Of a stretch of 64,000 nucleotides of DNA, positions 22,851-33,974 are shown piece after piece. This DNA is from Cryptomeria japonica. Its lineage: Eukaryota > Streptophyta > Pinopsida > Cupressales > Cupressaceae. The stretch's first letter is position 1. Every line of letters begins with the position of its first letter. The stretch spans positions 115,599,783 to 115,663,782 of the forward strand of contig NC_081406.1 of the NCBI RefSeq assembly GCF_030272615.1. The letters are read 5' to 3'. The notes below the pieces were generated by a model that saw only the letters and a list, made by a program, of their open reading frames with translations, did no database searches and was not told where the DNA came from. Both the position numbers and the translations under genes were made by a program.

Positions 22851-23307
22851 AAAATGAAAAAGAAAGAAGAATCCTTTGCATGAGATTTTGAGTTGCATCA
22901 AGATGGGCCCAATAATTGGTGACTCATTTTCAAAGCATGCTTTCAAGAAGAGTTCTCCTACAAAATATCTTATGAGACTGAGATCCTATAACATCTACAA
23001 GCATTATCAAATTTAGGGATGGGTGAAATCACATCCACTAGAGGTTCAACATTCTTACTTGCGAAATACCTTTAGGATAATTTTCTTAGGATACTTGCTT
23101 TAAGGAGTTATTTTTTAGAGCCACCAAATCATCAATATGAACTATTGGGTTGAAGACATTTGAGGCCATATAAAGGATAGACTAAAAAATAGCACAATAA
23201 ATTTCATATTGTGCTATGCCAATTGTAAATAAGTTCCAAATGATGTCATTCTTAGATGGCTATTTTGATAACCTCATCGCGTGACCTTAAAAAATGAAAA
23301 AGAAAGA
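22784..23307. repeat. Direct repeat of an RT fragment
   Basis: About 85 bp at 22784-22870, including CCAAATGATGTCATTCTTAG, recurs at 23219-23307. It spans the MSFLDGY motif of the decayed reverse transcriptase, so part of the pol relic was duplicated or two relics are joined. Confidence 0.75.
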
Positions 23308-23309
23308 AA

Positions 23310-24010
23310 AGAGAAAAGAGTTTTCCTATGCCAAGGGCATGGAGTGACATTAATGGAAGACAATAATTGCAGGAAAAACATAAACCCTAGGATACATAAC
23401 ATCAAAAATATATTTTTATTATACATTTTTTAAATTAAATTATATATTAATGTGTTTAGAAAAGTGATATATTTTATTTATAAAATTGAAAGCAAGTCAC
23501 TTGACCCATCTCTCATTACTATTGTAAAATTTCGATATCACATATGCATGAAAAAACAAGAAGTACAATTAATTTTAATTTCTCTAATGACATTTGGTGG
23601 CTGACGACAAATCCCCTTAAAAGATGTGGAAATTGAAAACCATAAAGCATGTAGGGTCTAAATATGAATAGAGTAATGATAACAATTAAAAACATAAATT
23701 ATCAAGAAAAACACAAATCATCAAGAATTTACCTTAACAACAATAGCAAGAATATGAAGATTGTCATATCTATGAATATCCTTTATATTCTCATTTAAAA
23801 TATATGTACTCGTAAAAAAGAATAAACAAAAAGAAAAAGATCTGAAAAATATTTTTAGAAAATAATAATTTACTTTTTAATTTGATTTTTTTTATATAAT
23901 AAAAAATTTAAACAAGAGAAAATTCTCGCGAAAACAAAAGTGTACTGTAATAAATTTAACATAGTTTTGAAACTTATGTAATAAATTTAATATATAATAA
24001 TGTAATAAAC
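23310..24010. other. AT-rich intergenic, upper part homologous to 7590-7900
   Basis: No gene. The part from about 23670 (for example TATCTATGAATATC) matches the region upstream of promoter copy 1. A 26-bp stretch around TTAACATAGTTTTGAAACTT is repeated at 23953 and 24013. Confidence 0.6.
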
Positions 24011-24290
24011 TAATTTAACATAGTTTTGAAACTTATGAACCCTTTTGTGGAATTCTAATATTTTGTGTGATCATGCATTATTCTCATAGTTCAAAGAAAG
24101 GGCGTGGAATTTTACAAGTGAATATGGCAAAAAGAGACAATCAAACTCGGTGGGGAATTCGTGTAAAAAATTTATTCATGAATGTAGTCAAACTGCCGTA
24201 TTGACCCCGCTACTTTTGCTACCGTCTTCCTTACGCCGGGTCTTTCTCTCGGTCTTCTTTCGCATATCTATCTCTGCTATTAACAATTGA
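24010..24290 (+). promoter_or_regulatory. LRK10L promoter copy 4
   Basis: Has GGGCGTGGAATTTTAC (about 24098), AGAGACAATCAAAC, the W-box pair GTAGTCAA...TTGACCCC (24184-24208), a CT-rich run and GCTATTAAC (about 24276). Its palindrome is the most changed of the five, but both TTGAC cores are kept. Confidence 0.7.
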
Positions 24291-24510
24291 GGATAAACTA
24301 GCTGTGTCTCAATAGGCATGTAACCGTAGGTGGTACTTAAATTTGACGGAAGAGTTGAATTTGGGTAGTATTTGTAAATCGGAGGTTACATCCCCAGTTG
24401 AGATCTTACAAATTCCTTTATGGCAAGAATTACAAGATCAAGGGTTACGAATTAAATGGAAATCGGAAACGCTACACTTTAAACTTTTCCTTGTGAGCCA
24501 TTTCACGGAA
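24290..24510 (+). pseudogene. Internally deleted LRK10L exon 1 (copy 4)
   Basis: The frame WYLNLTEELNLGSICKSEV (about 24330-24390), followed by a diverged stretch ending in GLRIKW, corresponds to the last third of the ectodomain exon in gene A (WYFSYKEESSLESMCKSS ... GFQVK). The start codon, signal peptide and most of the ectodomain are missing between the promoter and this piece. Notably the Trp that gene A has lost is still present here (RIKWK). Confidence 0.65.
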
Positions 24511-24935
24511 ATCATTATAAATATTAAATAAATAAAAATTAAGGATGTGCATCTGGAAATAATAAATGTTAAAGAGTTGAAAGATCAATGCAATAATAAA
24601 AATATTTTAAATTTTATTATTAAAGAATGAATAATTTTTACAGTTAGATGTTTTGGAATTAGGAAGAGATAATGAAAGTTCATAACCCTTTTGAAGATAA
24701 AAATATTATTATTTACAAAATGGAAGGTGAAATCTATATATATCTAGATAAAATGTGTCCTCATGAAAATGATTTGGTAACTTTTCATTTATAATAAAAT
24801 CGGAATAATGTGACACTCAGCATACTCGGTGAGGCTGAATACTTGAACCGTCGTGTGATATCCCTCTTCTGCTCATATTCCTTGCATAGTGCCAACGACC
24901 AGAATGAAGGGTTTGAATGAGATTCCCTTGGTTGG

Positions 24936-27018
24936 TTATACAGAAGACTCTTCACTTGAATCTATTGAAGGTGCAGCCCTAATTGATGAATTGAAAGGCA
25001 GGGGAGGATTGGTTATATCATCACCATTTCCTTCCAACATTTGAACCACTCTGCTCATGCTCGGTCGATCTCTTGAGGTATACTGAATACACCATAGTCC
25101 TACTTTGGCCAGCCTTATAGCTTTCTCCTTCTCTTCACATTCTATTTCTGCCTTACCACTTCCTCTCAACACCCTCTCCAACTGCTCATTCTCCTTCAAC
25201 TTGAATGCCCACTCTGGAAAATACAATTGACTGGACCGGCTTACCTGCACATCAACATTCTTCCTTCCTCCGACCATCTCCAATAATACCATTCCAAAAC
25301 TGTAAACATCTGACTTGTCCGTTACAGGTCCCAAATTTCTATTCCAAACCTCTGGCGCAGCATATCCTGGTGTTCCTCTTGCTGCTGTCATTGATATATG
25401 ATCCTTTTTCTTCCCACAGAGTTTAGCCAGACCGAAATCAGCTACCTTTGGTGTGAACTCTTCATCCAGTAATATGTTGTGGGGTTTTATGTCGAAATGA
25501 ATGATACGATTGTCACAATCTTGGTATAAATAGGCTATTCCACGAGCTGCACCTAAGGCAATTGAATACAGCTGTGCCCAATTGAGGATTTGTTCCTTCT
25601 CCCTTCCTGCAAATATAAACTTCTCTAGAGATCCATTAGCCATGTACTCATACACCAATGCGTTTCTGTTTCCTTCGTAGCAATATCCCATGAGGCGAAC
25701 CAAATGAACATGATGGATCCTTCCGATGGTTGCTACTTCATTCATGAATTGATTTTCAGAGTGCCTAGACTGATCAAGCATTTTAACGGCCACCAGATCG
25801 CCAGTAGATAGCTTTCCTTTATATACCACACCAAAACCTCCTTCCCCCACTCTATGTGTAAACTTACTGGTGATCTTCATGAGCTGAGAGTATGAATATC
25901 TACATGGCATTTGATGAACATAATCTTGCAAGAACTTCTCTACATTAGAAAGATCAAGTGTCTTGGAAGATGTGGAAAACCACCGTCTCCTATTAACGAA
26001 CACAACCAGTATTCCCATTACTAACAATGCACCGGTTCCAATGGCCACACCTGATTAATAAGAACCAAGTGAAGGATTTGCATTCACACCAATGAAATAT
26101 AGATGTAAAGAATATAGATTGACGTATAGATACTAATAAAAGAAGACGTACTCACTTGCAATGATGGCAGTTTTAGCCCTTGAATTGCCTACAACACCCG
26201 AATCCATAAAATTCAGCAAATATAATGAACAATTATTTCCGATAGAACGCATACACTATCTCATAAAACATTGAATTGATTAGAAAATAATTCCAGTTCG
26301 TGTTCTTACGAGCGGGACATTTCTCTGGATACGAGCCGCCTTTGCAGAGGCACCAAAATTGCGTCGTAAAGGGCTCATAGGTACAATCTCCACCACTCGA
26401 GCTGCACTTACTGCAGTTTTGGCTGATATTCCATTCTACTTGGAACCCTGGAATTCGACCTGATACAATTGTTGGCAGGCTCTCAACCAGCAGCATAATT
26501 TCCGGCTTACATGCGTGACTGAACTCGGACTCTTGAAGATCTGAACTGTAATGCCAACTACCGTTACATTGTAGAAGGGGGAAATTAGCCGTTGCATTAC
26601 ACTGCTCCGACAGAGCCAACTTTATGTTTTGCTCCTCAATGTGAAATTGACTGGTAGACAAGGATTGCCGTGCAGGGTTACTGGTCCATGGGTTGCATTT
26701 ACCCTCCCACACATTCTTTTCAATTATTGTAATATGATTGTTGGGATCCCCATTCTTATAGACTTGGGGTTTCATTATGTAGTAGTCGTACCCACTAATA
26801 TTCAGTAGAGGCATAAGTCCATCATCACAGCGAAGCTGAAGAGCAAGGTCCCCGCAGCCGCTGTCCTTTCTTCCAAAAGGATGTGCGAAGGAATAATCCC
26901 CACATTGGAAGGGTTCTTCTGGACAAGCTCGTGATGAAGAAGCGAGGCACAATATGAATACTGTGAAGACGAGAAAGAGGAAGCTGGGGGCTGGTAGCCC
27001 TTCCACTTCCATGTCCAT
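24936..27018 (-). CDS. Receptor kinase gene B: LRK10L/WAK-like, intact, non-RD
   Basis: Exons on the minus strand: 27018-26310, 26188-26156 (33 nt) and 26050-24936. All introns have GT...AG ends and the joined frame gives 618 residues. I chose the Met of MDMEVEGLP because it matches gene A; an upstream in-frame Met at 27072 is possible. Layout: signal peptide (1-31), GUB_WAK_bind-type ectodomain opening with CPEEPFQCG and GCGDLALQL, C-terminal WAK-associated part with paired cysteines (CSKCSSSGGDC), membrane helix (about 243-266), and a Ser/Thr kinase with GEGGFG (316-321), Lys337, Glu352, HFDIKPHN (Asp434), DFG (452-454) and AAPE. Phe in place of Arg before the catalytic Asp makes it a non-RD kinase, a class common among immune receptors. 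It should sit in the plasma membrane and sense a wall-derived or pathogen-derived ligand; the ligand is unknown. It is the only complete gene of this cluster. Confidence 0.9.
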
Positions 27019-27059
27019 ATATTTTAGATGAGTAAGAAGAGAGATGTAGAAATGGAATA

Positions 27060-27260
27060 AAGAGGGGAACATGAACGGATGCTTAATAGCACAGAAAGGA
27101 GGTGCGAGAAAGCCGAGAGAAAGACATTGGCAAAAGTAGCGGAGTCAATACGCCAATTTGACTCCCCACAAATCGTTAAATCAATTAGGCCTTGGAGTTA
27201 TTTCATACCGCCTTCTATCACTCATTAAATTTCACGCGCTTTCTTTTGACGCGTTAGACT
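27060..27260 (-). promoter_or_regulatory. Promoter of receptor kinase gene B (copy 5)
   Basis: On the minus strand: AGCGCGTGAAATTTAA (27241 downwards), GGAGTCAA...TTGACTCC (27166-27142), CTTTCTCTCGGCTTTCTCGC and GCTATTAAGC (27090-27081). The order and spacing match the four plus-strand promoter copies. The palindrome differs by only a base or so from copies 1 and 3. Confidence 0.75.
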
Positions 27261-27294
27261 TGCGCATTGGCAAATTTAAAGGGAAAGCTTCTTT

Positions 27295-27351
27295 GTTTTG
27301 AAGTTTCAACCTTGTTTAGGTGCTCGTTTTGAAGTTTCAACCTTGTTTAGG
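27295..27351. repeat. Short direct repeat upstream of gene B
   Basis: GTTTTGAAGTTTCAACCTTG and the following TTTAGG occur twice with a period of 31 bp. Confidence 0.85.
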
Positions 27352-27359
27352 GGAAGAGC

Positions 27360-29010
27360 ACCTCCTCGTGTTTTAATAATAGTTTATTTTTGACCATTTA
27401 ATCTTTCAATTAAAATAATTAAAAAAAAGTTTATTAATAAATTTTACATGTATCAATAGTCATTTATTTTAAAACATTTTTGGATCATAATTGGTCTATT
27501 TGTGTATGATTATCGGTACCCATAGCATATGATTATTGGGGCATTTGTGCATAAGTATTGGTAATTTTAAGTGCACAGTTATTGGGACATCTCTAAGTGG
27601 GTATTGGGTGGAACTTTGAAATGTTTACTTTTTAATCTTTGTATACATAATGGATCCTACAACATTCATCGTTACAACCCAAAAGCCAGAACAATAGCTA
27701 TAAGTAGTTAAGTTGCATGCAAGACAACAACAACAAAAAAATAGTCAAAATTTGATGTACCGTTTAGAATCTGTGGGTGCATGAAGTTAGCTATAATAAG
27801 TACTTGTACGGTTCCCCTAATTCTATGATCTTTTTCCAAATGGAATATCACACCGGGTTAAAACTTTACCTTAGGCCCACCCTCTTATTTTCCTTGAGAG
27901 GTGGACATACACACATAAGATGTGAGAGCATGGTCAACTTTTTCGTTCTGTAAATAACTAGCATTTGCACTGACGAAGGTGCAATGGTTATTGTGTAGAA
28001 TATAGAAGTAAAAGAAAAAGGGTTAAATTTTTTTGTTAGGTTTCTTTTTGAAAATTTTAAATCTTAAAAAAGTTAAAAAATAATTCATTCGCATAGATCA
28101 ATTCACAAGAATAAGGGAAGATTAAAAATAGCAAGTGAGGTACAATGTAAGTCATTGGATGGGGCTCTTAGCCTCTTACTAGGGGTTAATGATGAGGATT
28201 ATATGTTCTAGTTTGTTGGTTACTACATGTGTTTGTGAGATGCCAAGCACCTTGCAAAGCCATGAACATGATAACTTGGTAAGTGTTGAACAAGTCATGC
28301 ACAGTTTTCTTATCATCGCTAGGAATTTTGGGCTAGCACAAAACAATCAATGGATGATTTAGGGTTTTAGCATAGTGTCATATTCACACACAACATCTTT
28401 TGCTTCCTTAAGAACTTTTAAAGATAGATATAAACCCTTAAATTCATCACCATATTTAGATGGATTTATATCACATCACATTACCATATTGATTTTCTCA
28501 AGCACCAAATGGCTATATATTTAAGAAGACTTGCAGACACCCAAAAGCTAATATTCGACAAAAGTATCTATTTCAGTATGCTTTAAAATATTTTAACATG
28601 AATCTAAGCATCCAATCACATTATGCTTTTATTATGTATTACTCATAATACAACAATGTGTGTGTGTCCGTGCATGTGCAATTCCAATAACCATAAAAGT
28701 GCTAAATTTGACAATAATATGAACATAGCTCTTAATGATATCGTAAACCATATATCATTATCAAACATACTACATACTTATCAAATGGTTTCAATACATT
28801 TGGCTAAAGTCCATACAAAGCTTATAGTCTCCTCCAGTGTTGAAGAGATGCAATTGTCGATGAATTATCACTAGTTAGTCTAGCCCTATGCACGACTATT
28901 AGGCTAACTATAATAGATGGATTTAAATTATAAAATTTCTACTACATCATGCTATTAGAATTCATTTTTCCTCAAATTTAAGCCCCTAGATCATAAAGTC
29001 AATTGAGTGC
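27360..29010. other. Intergenic, no feature recognised
   Basis: Low-complexity, AT-rich sequence with scattered short frames only. I see no conserved protein motif and no repeat pair. Confidence 0.5.
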
Positions 29011-29012
29011 TT

Positions 29013-29017
<5 letters not shown>

Positions 29018-29054
<37 letters not shown>

Positions 29055-29098
29055 CGCCATACATGTGTGTGTGTGTGTGTGTGTGTGCGCGCACGCCA

Positions 29099-29149
<51 letters not shown>
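29018..29149. repeat. GT microsatellite with a higher-order unit
   Basis: Three (GT)n tracts are separated by two identical interruptions, CGCGCACGCCATACAT (29048 and 29088). Alternating purine-pyrimidine runs of this length can adopt Z-DNA. Translated frames across it are artefacts of the repeat. Confidence 0.95.
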
Positions 29150-29151
<2 letters not shown>

Positions 29152-30049
29152 ATTATATCTTTTTATTGATCAACAAAATACTAAATGATCTTGTCATATA
29201 TTGTATATTAAGCTATTGTAAAAATAAAATCCTACATCAAATAACAATTAGTTAAAATGTGTATATTTCAAATCCTCATAATATCCTCAATCCTTAGACT
29301 CAATTTATAATCATAAAATTTATTAATTTTAATTTTATTTACTATACACTTTCAATTTTTTTTAAAAAATGTCTCTAATAATCTAAAATTCAAATTCAAA
29401 ACCACTATTTAACAATCACTATGTCTCATGTGTATAAGAAAATTGTAATGTGAAACGTAACCATTTAAAAAAATAAGTATATGCTAAACTACTAAAGCAA
29501 AAGAAACAATAATTATCTTACTAAATGAATGATGACAATCAATTCTATTATGGGATTTCCTAATATAATAATAACAAGATTTTTTTTACAAATGTAAAAT
29601 TTCATCTTATTAGTAATTATTAGAAAATTGTGAAAAAATAATAGTTTAAATTTTTTTTTTTTTTTTGTAAAAGGTCTGCATGATACAAAAAGATTGTTAG
29701 GATTTGAGGTGTCTCAAATTTAGCTATTCCTAATATTGTATTATTTTATTTAATGCCTAAATTATAATTTTAGAAGGTGACATGGAAGATGACAAGAATG
29801 TGGTTTGTCCCTTCATGGGAAAATGAGCATCTCATTTTGGTAATGGTATTTTTCAATGTGTTGGTATATTAGAAACATGTATAAGATAGTATTGTATGAT
29901 AAATTCTTATGATAGGCTATGACAAATTCCTATGTCAGATTTGAAAAGTATTAGAAGACATCTTGCATGGAGAATATGGGCGCCCAAGTCGAGTTATGAC
30001 AAGTTGTAAGAGAATCAGTTGATTATAGTCATTAATAATGGATTCTCTT
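29150..30049. other. AT-rich intergenic, possible old LTR piece
   Basis: No gene. From 29694 the sequence starts TGTTAGGATTTGAGGTGTC and might be the start of an old LTR cut by the insertion at 30050, but I found no partner copy. Confidence 0.3.
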
Positions 30050-30580
30050 TGTTGGTGTAATTAAGGTATTTTACCTTGGTTATTTTCTACCTAGGTCCTA
30101 ATTACACATCATTTAAGCTTACTTAAGGAATTTCATAGGAGTAGTTAGAGAATCTCTACTTTAGGTGGCATTATCATGTTATTATTTTCACTTTATGTGG
30201 TGTCTCCACCTTTAGTGCATTTATAACATTATCATATCCACCTTTTGTGGTTGCACTTTTCCACCTTTGGCGGGTAATCCACCTTTAGTGGTGTTATCAT
30301 GTGATAACTTTTTCATTTTAGGTGGGATGATAGGTTTTCACTTTTTGTCTTATTTCATAAGATTATGATACTTGTCACGATCTTATGCACTCTTATGTTC
30401 TCACCTAGGCTATATAACCAAGGGGTTTATACTATAAATTCATTGTATGAAATCCCATTGATTCTATTTCATCATTGATTGGAATACAATTAATTCTTAT
30501 CATATTCTTTCTATCTTGTTGTTGTGGTTTCCATTTGGTCTCTAGATCTTGGGTGGATACCTTCATAGCCAATTCTTACA
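30050..30580 (+). repeat. 5' LTR of element 30050-32625
   Basis: Starts TGTTGGTGTAATTAAGG and ends CCAATTCTTACA. TATATAA at 30411 is the probable core promoter. It contains several copies of a CCACCTTTAGTG-like motif. Confidence 0.88.
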
Positions 30581-32089
30581 TGGTATTAGAGCTGATAGAT
30601 AGCTTGAAGTTTGGAGGTATGACAATGATTTAGGTGTTATAAATACGTAGGTGATTTTTAAACAACTATATCTCATTCATCCAAACTTTTTTTTTCTAGC
30701 AATAGTTTTTGATTTGGTGTAGAATTCTATGCTTTTCATAGTAGTGCACAATATTTTTCTATTTTTTGTACATGGACTTTTTAGAAATTGCAAAATCCAT
30801 AATTTTGCAAATTTTGGGGCATTGTTAGGGCTCATATGGACTCCATTTTAGGTGCATTTTTTTTTAAATTGCATAAATTTTTATCTGTCTTACAGTGGTG
30901 CTATCAATTTTTAGTCACTATGCTATTTTTTTTTACTTTCAATACTTGATCTTTTTTGGCCTATTTTGGCAAATGTAATTCTTAGATATCAGTTTGGCCT
31001 TTTTCATAAGTGATTTGAGTCTAATTTTCCTAATTTTAGTAGGTGTAATATCTAGAATTAGAAGTTCAATTTCTTTTATTTTGCAAGAGTCCATTGTCAG
31101 CGTAGACACATACGACCCCACAAGGTACTTGTGGGTATTAAAGGTATCCTGCAAGTGCATTTTTTAAAATAATGTTTTTATTTAAATTTTAATAAAGTTT
31201 TTGTAAAAACAAAATTTCACAATAAATAAGCAATTTTGGGAAAGATATTTTTTAGTCCACCTCTCATACTTGCCATGCAATGATCTATCTTCCAATCAAC
31301 AACTTGTGGGGTAGGGGGCTAGTTGTCCTTTATTTTGCTTGGTGACATTCCAATTGGAGGGCTATTTCAACAATCATCTTCTTGCAGGGCTTCTTTGGTG
31401 GCATCATCTTCATGTTTCTAGATTAGCATCTTTGTTATATCATATTGTATTCTCTTGCATGAGCTATGTTTTAACACACTAAAAAAAAGTGCCACACCTC
31501 TTTGTAATTTGTCATTGATGACATATTTGATGTAATCCTCCTATACCCAGTAGATTAGGAACTATCTTGTGAGACTTGGTACACATCTCTAGTTGAGAAT
31601 GTATGTAGTTTGAGTATCTAGTTGATGCTTATATAGGTTGTCTTCATGCCCAATCTCTATCATGTTGCAATGAGTGATTCATCAGACATTCTTCATTGAT
31701 AATAGTAGCTAGTTTTGTTACACTTTGACATTCTTGGTGCAACATTGACTCTATTTCTTCATAATGGGGAAGAATGTTGGCTTACATCTTCGACCATATT
31801 AACAAGAGATTCTACATTTAGAGGGGGCTTCATGGTCTCTCTTCTTTCTTATGGGGGAGACTTTTTCCTCATATGAGGTTTTGTTCTTCTCATACATCAT
31901 TGAGAGCATTGTGTGTTTTCATCTCTCTTTTGGGGAGGATTTTTGTCCCAAAGGGTTTTCTCCTTTTCTCCATTTGTGAGAGATGGCATTGCATTTGTAC
32001 ATGGGTACCTAACATGGCCTATTTACCATGTCCCATCTTGCATTGTTATCTTTTGTGTGAATTCTCCCTAATTTCTGCCTAAGGGGGGT

Positions 32090-32625
32090 TTTTGGTGTAA
32101 TTAAGATGTTTTACCTTGGTTATTTTTTACTTAGGTTCTAATTACACATTACTTAAGCTCACTTAGGGAATTGCAAAAGAGTAGTTAGATCATCTCTACT
32201 TTAGGTGGCATTATCATGTTATCATTTCACTAAGTTATGTGGTGTCTCCATCTTTAGTGACTTTATCACATTACCATATCCACCTTTTGTGGTTGCACGT
32301 TTCCGCCTTTGGTTGGTAATCTACCTTTAGAGGTGTTATCATGTAATTGCTTTTCCACTTTAGTTGGGATGATAGGATGTCACTTTTTATCTCATTACAT
32401 AAGATTATGACAATTGTCACAATCTTATGCACTCTTCTGTTCTCACCTTGGCTATATAACCAAGGGTTTTCTATTTTAAATTCATTGTATAGAATCTAAT
32501 GGATTCTATTTCATCATTGATAGAAATATAATTTATTCTTTTCATAATATTCCTTCTCTATTGTTCTTGTGCTTTCCATTTGGCCTCTAGATTTTGGGTA
32601 GTTACCTTCATAGCCAATTCCTACA
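32090..32625 (+). repeat. 3' LTR of element 30050-32625
   Basis: Close copy of the 5' LTR. Its first TG is changed to TT. It ends in TCCTACA before the CTCTT duplication. Confidence 0.88.
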
Positions 32626-32699
32626 CTCTTAAAACTATAAGTGTTGTCATATATGATAGATTATATTATAGTTTTAGGATGCGTAAGGGCATTTGTCAT

Positions 32700-33177
32700 T
32701 GTGAGATTTTGCCAAGATCAAGAGCTCAATGAAAAGTACAAAATAGAAATAAAATATAGGACAAGAATAAATTGTATTCTCATCAATAGATAAATGATCA
32801 ATAGTTGTTCATACAATGAATATGAGCCTACTTATATAGGCAAGGCTATATGGATATGTGAGCACACAAACATAACATGTGGCCCAATAAGAAACAAGGG
32901 TAGGTAGGAAATAGGTGTGGTAGGGAGGAGAAACAATAAAATATTCCACATGAGGTGGATCACCCACTGAAGGTGGAATTATCACTCCATAATAAGTGAA
33001 TATGATAGAGTAGTAACAAGATCACACCATAAAAGATGGAAATTCTCCTACACACACTATCCCAATGTACCACAAACACTGAAGTGTCTCATACCCAAAC
33101 TACTATGAAATGCATTTCCTAAGTAAACTTAAGTAAGGTGTAATAATATCCATGATGAATAATTATTTACATCAACA
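32700..33177 (-). repeat. 3' LTR of element 32700-37605
   Basis: On the minus strand it starts TGTTGATGTAAAT after the purine tract and ends CAAAATCTCACA. Confidence 0.87.
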
Positions 33178-33974
33178 TCCCCCCTTAAGTGCAACTTAGG
33201 AGAATACAATTAAGTCTATAATGCAACTAAGCAATAGAAGATGGGTCCCAGATACAAAGCCATATTAGGTACCCATGTACAAATGAAAATGCAAAGCAAA
33301 CCAATGCAATGAAATCTCCCACAAAGCGGGGAAAGAGAGAAAAACCCAATGGGAAAAAACCCTCCCCCAAAAGAGAGATGAAAACTATACAAGATAACTC
33401 TCATAGAAACATGTGAGGAAAAAGTCCCCCGCATATGAGAGAAGAAGAGAAGCTAGGTAGCCACCCCCCCAATGTAGAATCAGAAACAACGGGAGAAGAT
33501 CGAGAATGAATGAAGAAAATGCTCCATGAATGTCGAATAATATTCCTCTCCTTAGGAAGAAACAAAACCAAAGTGTATCCATGAATTCTCCCCAATCATG
33601 AAGGGAAGAAGTAGGAAAAAAACTCATGATGAAAGGAATCTTTGAAAAAGGCACTCCAAGATCTAGTGGAGAGGAATGTAGAATAAGTCCCAAAGACTCA
33701 CATGTCTCCTATAAGGATAAAGAGACCTCCTCCAACTGTTGCACATAAGAATCCACAATCATGTCAACCTCGAAAGAATGATCATGTAGAGATTGAACAA
33801 GAGGGTCAGAGTGTGCCCTCGCAACAATCGAAGAAGCATCATCTTCATCAAAGAGAAGACATGAATGTCATCAATGATGTCTCCCAAATCTGCAATGTAG
33901 GACTCCACAAACAAACCTACAATATTTGTCAAGTAATCATCCCATGAAATTGAAGCTGGAAGACAATGAATATC

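Larger units (their letters stand above)
30050..32625 (+). mobile_element. Small non-autonomous Copia-type LTR element without coding
   Basis: LTRs at 30050-30580 and 32090-32625 flank a 1.5-kb interior. The 5-bp duplication CTCTT occurs at 30045-30049 and 32626-32630. TGGTATTAGAGCT (30581 on) is a tRNA-Met type primer site, and AAGGGGGGTT precedes the 3' LTR. No retroelement protein can be recognised in the interior. Its 3' third (31830-32080) resembles the matching part of the neighbouring element 32700-37605 read on the minus strand, so it is probably a deletion derivative of a related family. Confidence 0.88.

Noticed and set aside
29003-29255. Cys-Val repeat proteins
   Set aside because: Translation of the GT microsatellite; no conservation or start context.
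33385-33947. Short frames on both strands next to the LTR of element 32700-37605
   Set aside because: They cover the untranslated 3' part of the element, and the homologous part of element 30050-32625 does not keep these frames.
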